Of a stretch of DNA of 64,000 bases, positions 8,382 to 16,740 are shown piece after piece. The stretch is taken from contig NZ_JACTVJ010000030.1 of assembly GCF_014493765.1 (NCBI RefSeq), positions 1 to 64,000 on the forward strand. Reading direction: 5' to 3'. The notes below the pieces were generated by a model. The model saw only the letters and a list, made by a program, of their open reading frames with translations. It ran no database searches and was not told the origin of the DNA. This stretch comes from Streptomyces polyasparticus (GTDB taxonomy: Bacteria; Actinomycetota; Actinomycetes; Streptomycetales; Streptomycetaceae). How positions within the stretch are numbered: the stretch's first letter is position 1; each line of letters begins with the position of its first letter. Position numbers and translations under genes: made by a program.

Positions 8382-9391
8382 GCCCCCGCCCCGAGAACAC
8401 TGCCGACGGGATAGATCCACGACGCGTCGCCCAGCGGACGGGCCAGGTCAACAGCCAGGCGACGCAGCCACAGGTCATGCAGCAGCAAAGAGCGGGCCAT
8501 AGCCGGGACTCTGCTCGCATCGACGAGCTCGCCCAACTGCCGCGGGCGCTCTTCGAGCTGGGCCCGCAACGGCTCCATCAGGCCCAGCGGATCCGCCATC
8601 GGCCGGCGGCGCGCGGACAGCAGGTCCAGGCCGGTCATGACCTCGCTGCGCCAACGTGTGACCACCGTGTACCGCCACCCGGCGGCCGCGGAAGCGTATG
8701 AGGCCGCAGCGAATCGCAGACGGTCGTCTCCCTCGATCAGGGCCGCAGGGCGCACATCCACGAGCCAGCCGACCCTGGACGCGTCCAGGACAAGGAAGTC
8801 CGGGGTGTGCTCCAGCCGCTGCCCCCGCTGGTTGAAGAACCGCAGCCGCACCGGCTGGGAGAGCACAGCCTGCAGCTGGCCGGCCATCGTGAAATCCACG
8901 GCGAGCAGCAGCCGCCGCTCCTCCAAGCTCTCGAATCCGTGCATCCGCGCCGTCGCCTGCACGAACTTCAGCCCGGGCCGGTGGCGCTGATTCTGGCGCC
9001 ACGTGAACCGACGTGCGGGTCGCGTCACCTGCACCGGCACGTGCGCCAACTCGCTGATGGAACACACGAGATCGGCACCCGGGGTTCGCCAGGACGCACT
9101 CCATCTCTGCGGCCATCCCTCGCCCAGCTCCAGGCCCGCGACCGCGTCCTCACCGATGCCATAGGGGACGAGGAGATCGTCCAAGCCGCACGTATGCGAC
9201 CACACCGGCCTCGCCGCAAAAGCCGGACCCGCGGTACTCGCGGCGGGGCCGATCCCGCCGGTGTGACCCGAACCCACCTCAACGATCCGAGGATTTCCCG
9301 ATGCCACGCCCTCCCCTTCCCACACGACTGGCGGTGCCGTGATCACGTGTGGCCCCGATCCGTTGGGCGGCCACAAGCGCGGACCGGTCAC
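8378..9391 (-). CDS. TnsA-like heteromeric transposase endonuclease subunit
   Basis: A 337-residue protein with a restriction-endonuclease-like core. Candidate catalytic positions are the Glu of FESLEERRLL (about residue 152), the Asp of HTPDFLVLD (about 196) and the VDVRP strand (about 210), where E. coli TnsA has Q and K; here the last basic residue is Arg. TnsA cuts the 5' transposon strands, turning replicative into cut-and-paste transposition with TnsB. The gene is first in the tnsA-tnsB-tniB-tniQ operon and overlaps tnsB. The GTG at 9389-9391 is used here; a GTG at 9305-9307 behind a purine-rich stretch is an alternative start that would shorten the protein by 28 residues. Confidence 0.75.
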   Translation of the reverse strand: MTGPRLWPPNGSGPHVITAPPVVWEGEGVASGNPRIVEVGSGHTGGIGPAASTAGPAFAARPVWSHTCGLDDLLVPYGIGEDAVAGLELGEGWPQRWSASWRTPGADLVCSISELAHVPVQVTRPARRFTWRQNQRHRPGLKFVQATARMHGFESLEERRLLLAVDFTMAGQLQAVLSQPVRLRFFNQRGQRLEHTPDFLVLDASRVGWLVDVRPAALIEGDDRLRFAAASYASAAAGWRYTVVTRWRSEVMTGLDLLSARRRPMADPLGLMEPLRAQLEERPRQLGELVDASRVPAMARSLLLHDLWLRRLAVDLARPLGDASWIYPVGSVLGAGA

Positions 9392-9401
9392 AGCCCGAGC
9401 C

Positions 9402-9590
9402 CTAGCGAGCGGTGTCGAGGCCGAGAACGGCCAGGAGCATCCGGCAATCGTCTGGTGTACGGGCGTGCGCGGCGACTTGGCGGCGCGCGGCGGCCTCTTC
9501 CCTCTCGCCGGGCGGCTTGGTGACGCAGAGCTCGCCGTGGTCTTTAAGCGGCATGGACCCGCCCGAACCTGCCGGGCGCGGACGCTTCAT
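9402..9590 (-). CDS. Small conserved-looking protein upstream of tnsA
   Basis: A 62-residue hydrophilic protein ending ARTPDDCRMLLAVLGLDTAR. The C-terminal pattern (ARTxxDCRMLLxxLGL) looks like that of many short Streptomyces proteins found near plasmid and integrative-element genes, where it may form a helical dimer. It stops 10 bp before tnsA and so could be the first gene of that operon. No function can be assigned. A second ATG at codon 13 is possible. Confidence 0.5.
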   Translation of the reverse strand: MKRPRPAGSGGSMPLKDHGELCVTKPPGEREEAAARRQVAAHARTPDDCRMLLAVLGLDTAR

Positions 9591-9743
9591 CGTGCTATCC
9601 CTGTGGTGTCGGTTCTCACGGTGGCTGGGGGACAGATGCCACGGGGGCTAAGGACGATTCCCGCTTCAGTGAGCAGGGTTCGCGTGAATCCGTAGGACCG
9701 GCCGACGCGCCGGCAATCCGGAGATATGTACGAGGACCGGGGT

Positions 9744-10325
9744 TCACCGTGGCGTGTCCTTCCGCTGTGCGGTGTGAACGGGCTGGGGCAGCACACGGGT
9801 GCCGCGTGCGCTGGCGGGAGCGAGCAGGCCAGCGTCGGTGAGGGCGTGGGCGGCTTTGCTGACGGTGTCGACGCTGACCTGGTACTGGGCCGCGAGTTCA
9901 GGCCGGGTTGGCAACGTGCCGGTGAGCTGCCCGGTGCGGATGCGATGGGACAAGTCGTCGGCGACGCGCTGCCACGCGTGGCGGGAGGCTGCGGCGGTGC
10001 CGCTGGTGGCGCAGTCGGCGGCCGGGCGTAGTCGCGTGAGGACCGCGCGGCGCACGAACTGTGCCGTGGCATAGGGGATGCGATAGCGGCGGGCGATCTC
10101 GCTTACCGCGGGCACCGCCCGGGCTGGCAGGGGCGCGGTGAGGTGCGCCAGGAGGTCTTCGGCGATCAACTGGTAGCGGGGAGGATCCTCGCCGCTCGCT
10201 GCCTGCAGTCGCGACGCGGCGAGCAGGCCGCCAGACTCCCGGACCGGCCGCTGCGGGGTGAGCGCGTGCGGAGCGGTCGCACGGTGCGGGTGGTTCATGG
10301 CGTGGTCCGCTGTCACCGAGATCAC
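9744..10325 (-). CDS. GntR-type DNA-binding protein with two winged-helix segments
   Basis: A 193-residue protein with two GntR-like DNA-binding segments. The first (about residues 45-95) contains YQLIAEDLLAHL and VSEIARRYRIPYATAQFVRR; the second (110-180) contains WQRVADDLSHRIRTGQL, PTRPELAAQYQVSVDTVSKA and the wing GLLAPASARGTRV. There is no obvious effector domain, unlike usual GntR repressors. Such double or minimal GntR proteins are common on Streptomyces plasmids, where KorSA/TraR-like members control transfer genes. It lies between the Tn7-like operon and a run of membrane and secreted proteins, and may control either. Confidence 0.65.
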   Translation of the reverse strand: MISVTADHAMNHPHRATAPHALTPQRPVRESGGLLAASRLQAASGEDPPRYQLIAEDLLAHLTAPLPARAVPAVSEIARRYRIPYATAQFVRRAVLTRLRPAADCATSGTAAASRHAWQRVADDLSHRIRTGQLTGTLPTRPELAAQYQVSVDTVSKAAHALTDAGLLAPASARGTRVLPQPVHTAQRKDTPR

Positions 10326-10486
10326 TACCTCAACAAGACAGAGTAGGGCGAAATTCTAGTATCGGACACGGTGGTGGCGGATGTTGCTGCCGCACGGATA
10401 TCGCGGGACACCATTGGTTGACTGTTGCCCACACGGGCCTTCACATAGACCTGCTCTCGAGGGAATGCGGCATAGCTGCGCGGCGG

Positions 10487-11110
10487 CTACGTGTCATGCG
10501 CGGTCGAGGCAGAGGACGCGGCGCTACGTGGGTGCCTGGTGGCGAGGGTGTCGAGGGGACGGCGTGCAAGGCGCGCGGCGGCGGCAATGCCTTTCCGGAC
10601 GGGCTCGCCGTCGTCCCAGATCGCCCAGGCGTGGGTGCGATAGGCATCAGCGAACGAGCTCATGACGGGGCTGAGTGGCTGCTCGCGGGCGTCCGGATCG
10701 GCATCCGGCGCGGGCGGGAGCACGGCTTTGGGGGCAGTGATCAGTTCACCGAGGACGTCGAGGGCGTGCTCCACGGCCGCGAACGCGCGCTCCGCGCCGG
10801 GCGGACGGTGGGCAGCGGCGAGTTCAGCTTCGGCCCTACTGACCGCGGCGAGGACGGCCATCACCTGTTCTTTGCGCTGGCCAAAGTCGGTGGGGTCGAT
10901 GGTGTGGAGCGCGGCGAGGTAGCGGTTGGCGGCGCTCGCTGCTTCGATGAGGTGCATGAGACAGGCCCGCAGCCGCTCACTCTCCCACCGCGCATTTTCC
11001 AACCGGGCACGATGGCGAGCGAGATGCAGGTTGGCCCACACCGTCACCCCGCACACCACAAGTGAGCAGGCGGCGACGAAGGCAGCGGTCTGGACCCAGT
11101 GGGGCAGCAC
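10487..11110 (-). CDS. Membrane-anchored protein of unknown function
   Basis: A 207-residue protein with one N-terminal membrane segment (VQTAAFVAACSLVVCGVTVWA, residues about 6-26) followed by a long helical, probably cytoplasmic part rich in Ala, Glu and Arg (AHRPPGAERAFAAVEHALDVLGEL). I start it at the GTG at 11108-11110, which has AAGGA 9 bp upstream; the longer frame reaching 11656 has Arg/Pro-rich shadow composition. The next upstream gene encodes another membrane protein 26 bp away, so the two and the transglycosylase probably form one operon. Family not recognised. Confidence 0.6.
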   Translation of the reverse strand: MLPHWVQTAAFVAACSLVVCGVTVWANLHLARHRARLENARWESERLRACLMHLIEAASAANRYLAALHTIDPTDFGQRKEQVMAVLAAVSRAEAELAAAHRPPGAERAFAAVEHALDVLGELITAPKAVLPPAPDADPDAREQPLSPVMSSFADAYRTHAWAIWDDGEPVRKGIAAAARLARRPLDTLATRHPRSAASSASTAHDT

Positions 11111-11136
11111 GAGATCGATCCTTCGCGGTGGGCCGG

Positions 11137-11610
11137 TCAGTAGCGGGGGCGCTGGAAGTACGTCTTCGCGCCGGGCTTCGCACAGCTGATGACCGCCACG
11201 GCGCCGAGGACCACGTCGGCCAGGAACATGAGCTGGCCGGCGGCCATGTAGATCACGCCGACGACCGCGATGTGTGCGCCCAGGATGCACGTGCACAGGT
11301 GGGTGCCGAGCCGTCCGCGCGACATGCGGCCGGCGAGAGCGAAGACGGCGGTGGCGAGCAGCAGGGCCAGCAGACCGAGCACGAACCGAGCGCCCGCGGA
11401 GTAGCCGTCGAGGCCCAGTGCGTCCAGCAGGTGTTGGGGGATGGCGGCTTGGGCGCTGACCATCACCAGGGCGCCACTGCACAGGTGGAGGCCGCCCACC
11501 ACGAACAGGGCGAGGCGGGCGGCCGTGACGCAGGCGGGCATGTCGGCGGGATAGGGCATGGGGCGGGGCGCGTACGGCTGGATGGGCGTGGACGAGCGGA
11601 TACTGTTCAT
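11137..11610 (-). CDS. Four-helix integral membrane protein
   Basis: A 157-residue protein with four predicted membrane helices (about residues 30-52, 72-94, 103-125 and 128-145), carrying LALFVVGGLHLCSGALV, VLGLLALLLATAVFALAG and CILGAHIAVVGVIYMAAG. The N-terminus is Pro/Tyr-rich and cytoplasmic. Its stop-start overlap with the upstream transglycosylase gene (4 bp) shows a shared operon. Function unknown; it could help to export or anchor the transglycosylase product. Confidence 0.65.
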   Translation of the reverse strand: MNSIRSSTPIQPYAPRPMPYPADMPACVTAARLALFVVGGLHLCSGALVMVSAQAAIPQHLLDALGLDGYSAGARFVLGLLALLLATAVFALAGRMSRGRLGTHLCTCILGAHIAVVGVIYMAAGQLMFLADVVLGAVAVISCAKPGAKTYFQRPRY

Positions 11611-13280
11611 GAGCGGTCCATCTGCTCGGGCCGGTCAGCGTCCTGGGCGGCGTCAACGGTCAATGGCACATCCAAGCGGGCGCCGCCGTGTGCGGTCAGC
11701 CGCAGCACGTATGTGCCGGGCACCTCGCCGGCGAGCAGGTCCGGCAGTGTCGCGAGACCCTCCGAGTTGGTGGGGGCGAGCGTCACCGTGTGCAGCGGCT
11801 GTCCGGCCGGATCGGTGAAGTACGGGCCCTCGGAGAGGGGTTCGCCCTGTTCGGACAGGATGGTCGCGGTGAGTGTGACGCCTGCCAGGGGAGTGCCGCG
11901 GTGCGCAGCACGGAACTTGACGGGACCGGCCAGGAGTTCGCCGATCTCGGCTTCGAGTGGGAGTTCATCGACGTAGGTGAGCTGGTCGGCCGGCGGTGCG
12001 GTGACGGTCGCCTGGAACGTCGTCTCGATCTCGGGGCGTGCGATCGTGTGGGCGCGGATGGTGAAGGTGCCGGTCTTGGTCTCGGCGTTCAGTACGGGGG
12101 CGGTCGCGGTGCCGCGCCGGTCAGTGGTGACCGTGACCACGCGCGTACCGCCTGCGAAGCGGGTGTCGGTGGTGCCGGTGATTTCGTAGCGGACCTGGAT
12201 ACCGGCTGCGGGTGTGCCGTCACTGCGCCGCGCGGTGGTCTCGGGTCGGACCGCGAATGCGTGTCTGGCTTGGGCGGTCAACTGCTTGGGGCCGACGCGT
12301 TCGAGTTCGGTGACTGGCTTGGGGCGGACCGGCTCCGGCTCGGGCTCTGGTTTCGGCGGTGCCGGGGTCGGCTTGGGCTTGGTCACCGGCGGCGGTGCGG
12401 GTACCTCGCGGTCGGGCTTGGATGGTGTCGGCGTCCGCGGCGGGACGCTGGGCTTGGGCTCCTGCGGCGTAGATCGCGGGCTGCGTGGGGCGTTGGACGT
12501 CTTCTCGCCGGTGGGTGTGGGGGTGTGCTGCTGGTAGTGGCGCATCCAGGCGAGCACGGTATTCACGTACGTCCGGGAGTTGTTGTAGCTCAGGATCGCG
12601 GCGTCCAGCTGGTCGGGCTTGGCGAGGTCGCGGTCGCCGGCGCACAAGTACAAGCCGGCGGCGAGGGCGGCGTCGTTGATGTTGCCCGGATCCCTCTGAC
12701 CGTCGGCGTCGCCGTCGGCGCCCCACTGTTTCCAGGTGGAGGGGATGAACTGCAGCGGCCCAACTGCCCGGTCGTACTCGGGGTCGCCGTCGTACTGTCC
12801 GCCGTCGGTGTCTCGGATCAGCGCGAACTCCCTGCCGTCCAGGCGCGGGCCGAGGATCGGCTGCTCGGTCGTGCCGTCGTCCTTCAGTCCGTAGCTGGCG
12901 CCGTGGCCGGACTCGACGTGGCCAATGCCAGCGATCAGTTCCCAGTCCAGGTGGCAGTTCGGGTCGGTGGTGGCCATGATCTCGTCCGCGGCGCGGTAGG
13001 CCGCCAGCGCTGCGGCCGGTATCCCCGTCTCGGAGTCGGCCTCAGGCGGAGCTTGCTTGGACTCATGGGTGGTGCCTGGATGCCCGTTCAGCGGTGGGAG
13101 TTCGGTGCGGTAGGGGCCGCGCTGCTGCGCCTGGGCGGAGGTCTCGTCGGGCATCAGGTTCTTCGCGTCAGCGGTGGGGGTGGTGACGGCGGACGCCGCG
13201 GTGGTCAGGGTCGCGGCGAGCGCGAGGGCGCATGCGGTGTGGCGGCAGACGCGGAAGAGACGGGCGCGGTCGTGGTGCAC
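11607..13280 (-). CDS. Secreted lytic transglycosylase with Pro-rich linker and Ig-like domains
   Basis: A 557-residue exported protein. After a signal peptide (ACALALAATLTTAASA) comes an SLT-type lysozyme fold at about residues 90-245. It has the family marks GIGHVESGHG (catalytic Glu), AVGPLQFIPSTWKQWG and AAGLYLCAGD, then LSYNNSRTYVNTVLAWM. A Pro/Lys/Glu-rich wall-spanning linker follows (about 255-335). The C-terminal half (340-550) looks like two bacterial Ig-like (Big_1-type) domains, e.g. RYEITGTTDTRFAGGTR. It should cleave peptidoglycan glycan strands outside the membrane. The GTG start has AAGGA at the right distance. It sits with membrane proteins and large secreted proteins, suggesting wall remodelling for export or DNA transfer. 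Confidence 0.82.
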   Translation of the reverse strand: MHHDRARLFRVCRHTACALALAATLTTAASAVTTPTADAKNLMPDETSAQAQQRGPYRTELPPLNGHPGTTHESKQAPPEADSETGIPAAALAAYRAADEIMATTDPNCHLDWELIAGIGHVESGHGASYGLKDDGTTEQPILGPRLDGREFALIRDTDGGQYDGDPEYDRAVGPLQFIPSTWKQWGADGDADGQRDPGNINDAALAAGLYLCAGDRDLAKPDQLDAAILSYNNSRTYVNTVLAWMRHYQQHTPTPTGEKTSNAPRSPRSTPQEPKPSVPPRTPTPSKPDREVPAPPPVTKPKPTPAPPKPEPEPEPVRPKPVTELERVGPKQLTAQARHAFAVRPETTARRSDGTPAAGIQVRYEITGTTDTRFAGGTRVVTVTTDRRGTATAPVLNAETKTGTFTIRAHTIARPEIETTFQATVTAPPADQLTYVDELPLEAEIGELLAGPVKFRAAHRGTPLAGVTLTATILSEQGEPLSEGPYFTDPAGQPLHTVTLAPTNSEGLATLPDLLAGEVPGTYVLRLTAHGGARLDVPLTVDAAQDADRPEQMDRS

Positions 13281-13375
13281 GGACTAGATCCTTCGAAGGC
13301 AAGTGCGAGTGCTGATGCGGGACTTGGGTGGGTCCGGGCCGCACGGCCTGGACCCACCCAAGAGGGCGAGAGGGC

Positions 13376-16300
13376 TTAGCTGAGGCGTTGGAAGTTGTTC
13401 CAGCCGCCGGTGCCGACGGTGACCGGCGCACCGATACCGGTCGCCGTGACCTTGGGATGGAAGTACAGGCCGGCGCCGGTCTGGTCGGTGGTGGTCCACA
13501 GGTCCGCGACGCCGTCGTTGTCCGCGTCCGTGCCGGAGGCGAAGAGCGGCCGGGCGGTGGGGGTGAAGCCGGTGGCGGTGAGCTTGCGGTTGCCTCCGCC
13601 GAGTCCTTCCCCGTTCTCGCCAGTGCCCTCGTAGGTGAACAGCTCACCGGTGCTGCGCTTACGCGCGAGCAGGTCGACCCGACCGTTCTTGGTCACGTCT
13701 CCGGGGGCCGCGAGATCGTAGCCGGACCAGGAGCCGTTGCCGATCAGGACGGGGGTGATGTCGTCGAGGTAGCCGAAGCTGTTGCCGTAGTACAGCCACA
13801 GGTGGTCGCCCTCCTTGACCAGCAGGTCGGGGAAGGACGGCAGATCGCCCTCGCCGATCTGCCCGTCGCCGTCCAGGTCGGTGGGGCCGTCCACGTCGCC
13901 GATGGCGAGGATCTGATCGGCGTCCTTGAAGTGGTCGTTGGCCGGTTCGTACACGCTCAGGTCGCGCAGGGACTCGGTGCAGGCCGCGCCGTCGGCGTGT
14001 TCACCGTAGGTGGTGCAGGCGTGCCCGAAGCCGTTGTTGGGGTAGATGGCGAGGGTGCGCTGGCCCTTGGCGCCGGTGGAGGCGATGAGGTCCTCGTAGC
14101 CGTCGTCGGTCCAGTCCCCGCGATGCGTGATCAGCGAGCCGTCGAAGGAGTGCGGGCTGGCCTTGGAGGCGACGCCGAGGCGGCCGTTGCCCTGGCCTGC
14201 GTACATCCACAGCTCGCCGTCGCTGCGTACACCGGTGAGGTCGGGGTTGCCGTCGCCGTTCAAATCGCCCGGCTCGTCGATCTTCCCGGTGGGGTTGGCG
14301 TAGAAGAGGTAGACGGTGGTGTCGGACTTGTTGTTCGCCTTGTCCAACGACCGCACGTACACGCGCTGCGGGCCCGCGTTCGGCGGGGTCAGCTTCACCG
14401 ACGCAGCGCCGCCCGCGGACACCGTGGCACTGCGCACAGCCGGGTCCCAGTCGCTCCAGTACTCGTACTTCACGACATCACCCACGCCGCCCGAGCTGAG
14501 GGTGAAGGTGCCCTCCGAGCGGGCCGGGCCGGTGTTTTCGGGCCAGCCGTCATCCCCGTCGGGGAACTGGGCGGAGGCGACAGCCGGCGGGTTGGAGGGC
14601 CGGTTCGGGTCGAATGCGAAGCGGCAGCCGGCCGCGCCGGCGACCGGGTTCCACGCGGAGTTGGCCTTCCCGTCGCGGGCCTGCACCCGCCACGAGAACG
14701 AGCCGTTCGAGATCCCGATGTGCTTGGCCAGATCCGCCTTGGAGACGGTGGTGCGGGCGGTGCCACCCGAGGTGACGGACACTTCGCGCTTGATGAACTT
14801 GCCCGGCGTGCCGTCCGGCTTGCCGGTGGGCCACAGCTCGAACGCCGCCTTCACCGTGCCGCCGTCCGGATCGGAGACCTTCGCGGTCAGCTGCACATCC
14901 GTGTTCCCCAGAGTGACCCAGGTGCCCTTGTCACCGCAGGTGTTATTGATCCGGGTACTCGGCGACGTATCCAGCGAGGTGGGCTGGTTCGGGACCGAGT
15001 TGTATTCGGTGGACAGCACCGCCGTGGAGGCGTCGAACTTCTTCCACGCGTACACATCCGACTCGGACGCGCGCAGCCCGAACGCCAGCTTGTTCCACTT
15101 GGAGGAGGCAGCCCGTTCGGTGGCGCCCTTCACGTTGAACTCCAAGTTCCCGGCCGGGCAGGAGCTCGACCAGCCCTTGGCGTCGGTGACGGTGGCGTAC
15201 TTGGTGCCCCAGTTCGGCTGCTTGTTCCACGTCGTCGCCGACGAGATCTCACCGGTCAGCCACGCCTCGACAGGCTTCTTCGTGCACGACCAAGAGTGCG
15301 TGTTCTTGATCCGCAACGTTGACTTGACGATCTGCTTGCCGTGCAGCTTGCGCGGATCGAACTGCACGAACGACCGCCACGTGCCGCCGGTATCACTCTC
15401 GTAGCCGACCCGCGCCACCTTGGAGGAGTGGTTCCAGTACGAGGTATTCGGATACTTCTTCGATACCGACGTCCAACCCAGCTTCGGACTCGAGACCGTC
15501 GGGTCGATATACACCGGGAACACCGTGTCCGGGTCCTTGAGGACCTTCTCGTCCGGCGTGATCACCAGCTCGTCATCGCTGGTCTTCAGCGGCATACGGG
15601 ACACATCGGCGCCATAGCGGGGCTCGAACACATCCTCACCCCGCGTCGCGGGCTTGTCAGCGCGCTGGTCCATGAGCTTGCTGACCGACGCGGCAGACGG
15701 GTCGGTGAGTTGCTCGTCGGGGACGCCGGCGGAGTCCCACATCTCCGGTGCGGGAGCGGTGAACACTTCCTGCCCGGCCGGGTTGATCGCCTTCAGGTTC
15801 CCGGCCGCGTCCGTGCTCGCTTCCACGCCGTCGGTGTCCATGGTGTAGCGGACCTGCTTGAGCAGCGGATTCGACGCCGCCTCGCGGGTCTTGACGACCA
15901 GGAGCTGCTGATATCCATCCACGCCGGCCTTCAGCTGCAGGTCGATTCCAGGCTCGACGTCGGGGTAGGTCGCAGTGTCACCGTCCAGCCGCGGCGTGGG
16001 CAGAGCGCCCGGCCAGTCGACGGTGAGGGAGCGGTCGTCACGGGTGATCGTCACCAGCGGCGCGTTCCCGCCGCCGGAGAAGGCCAGCCCCACATCGACC
16101 GCCGTCGGCCGCACCACTGCCCCGTCACGCTGAAGATCGGTGTCCACATCCACCAGGGCGTTGTCCTTGCGGACCCGGATCGGAACCGTGGAGGTGTCCT
16201 GCGTGAAGCTCCCGTCCGGATTCGCGAACACCGACGAGAACTGCGTGCGGTGCGAAGTGACTTCGACCCTGTCACCTGTGCGTGCGGCCTTCAATGATGC

Positions 16301-16474
16301 CGTCGTCTCCGGATCCGCGTCCTGCGCCTGACGCGTCGGGTCCGGCGCGTCCACAGCGGTCGCAGTGGCGGCCGGGGCGATCAACAGCGGAGCGGCCAGC
16401 GCCCCGGTCACAAGACAGGCGACCGTCAGCCGGCTCGGCGACCTATGCCCCGATCTGAATTGACGGGATATCAC
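13376..16474 (-). CDS. Large secreted DNRLRE/FG-GAP repeat surface protein
   Basis: A 1032-residue exported protein of the kind found beside Streptomyces Rhs genes. I start at the GTG at 16472-16474, which has GAAGGGAAAC upstream and is followed by an Arg-rich signal peptide (LTVACLVTGALAAPLLIAPA). Residues 60-330 form the N-terminal beta-rich region common to this group. About 330-500 fits a DNRLRE jelly-roll domain (TVFPVYIDPTVSSPKLGW, GGTWRSFVQFD). About 500-760 holds fibronectin-like parts, and 760-1030 holds VCBS/FG-GAP calcium-binding repeats (DLNGDGNPDLTGVRSDG, DADNDGVADLW). It probably works outside the cell as a binding or scaffold protein. It is transcribed divergently from the Rhs gene across a 266-bp gap. 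Confidence 0.75.
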   Translation of the reverse strand: MISRQFRSGHRSPSRLTVACLVTGALAAPLLIAPAATATAVDAPDPTRQAQDADPETTASLKAARTGDRVEVTSHRTQFSSVFANPDGSFTQDTSTVPIRVRKDNALVDVDTDLQRDGAVVRPTAVDVGLAFSGGGNAPLVTITRDDRSLTVDWPGALPTPRLDGDTATYPDVEPGIDLQLKAGVDGYQQLLVVKTREAASNPLLKQVRYTMDTDGVEASTDAAGNLKAINPAGQEVFTAPAPEMWDSAGVPDEQLTDPSAASVSKLMDQRADKPATRGEDVFEPRYGADVSRMPLKTSDDELVITPDEKVLKDPDTVFPVYIDPTVSSPKLGWTSVSKKYPNTSYWNHSSKVARVGYESDTGGTWRSFVQFDPRKLHGKQIVKSTLRIKNTHSWSCTKKPVEAWLTGEISSATTWNKQPNWGTKYATVTDAKGWSSSCPAGNLEFNVKGATERAASSKWNKLAFGLRASESDVYAWKKFDASTAVLSTEYNSVPNQPTSLDTSPSTRINNTCGDKGTWVTLGNTDVQLTAKVSDPDGGTVKAAFELWPTGKPDGTPGKFIKREVSVTSGGTARTTVSKADLAKHIGISNGSFSWRVQARDGKANSAWNPVAGAAGCRFAFDPNRPSNPPAVASAQFPDGDDGWPENTGPARSEGTFTLSSGGVGDVVKYEYWSDWDPAVRSATVSAGGAASVKLTPPNAGPQRVYVRSLDKANNKSDTTVYLFYANPTGKIDEPGDLNGDGNPDLTGVRSDGELWMYAGQGNGRLGVASKASPHSFDGSLITHRGDWTDDGYEDLIASTGAKGQRTLAIYPNNGFGHACTTYGEHADGAACTESLRDLSVYEPANDHFKDADQILAIGDVDGPTDLDGDGQIGEGDLPSFPDLLVKEGDHLWLYYGNSFGYLDDITPVLIGNGSWSGYDLAAPGDVTKNGRVDLLARKRSTGELFTYEGTGENGEGLGGGNRKLTATGFTPTARPLFASGTDADNDGVADLWTTTDQTGAGLYFHPKVTATGIGAPVTVGTGGWNNFQRLS

Positions 16475-16740
16475 GAAGCGTTTCCCTTCACCGATTTCAT
16501 GCAACACTCATTCAACAGCACGCCGGAACCTATCCCATTGGTGCCTGAGCTGCGCTTCCGCGCCCAAATCGAATCCGACCGGCATGTCTTTCGGCCCATG
16601 CGGATGGGGCTTAGGTCCCGTTCACATGGGACTAAGGTCGCCAGTTGTGAGATGTTTCTGAGAATTTCACGGCTGTAAGCGCGGCGTATGGATAGGGTCG
16701 GCGCGGCTCATTATGTTCCGATGTTCGGGAGTTCCGCGTC
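16475..16740. promoter_or_regulatory. Divergent promoter region between surface protein and Rhs genes
   Basis: This 266-bp gap separates two divergent secreted-protein genes and must contain both promoters. The sequence TTCACATGGGACTAAGG and its near-mirror (GGGGCTTAGGTCCCG) around 16608-16637 form an imperfect inverted repeat that could be an operator. No clear -10/-35 pair could be fixed by eye. Confidence 0.35.

Noticed and set aside
10487-11656. Long version (389 codons) of the membrane-anchored protein
   Set aside because: The first 180 codons are Arg/Pro/His-rich and lie antisense-frame over the neighbouring membrane protein gene; a GTG at 11108-11110 has a good ribosome-binding site.
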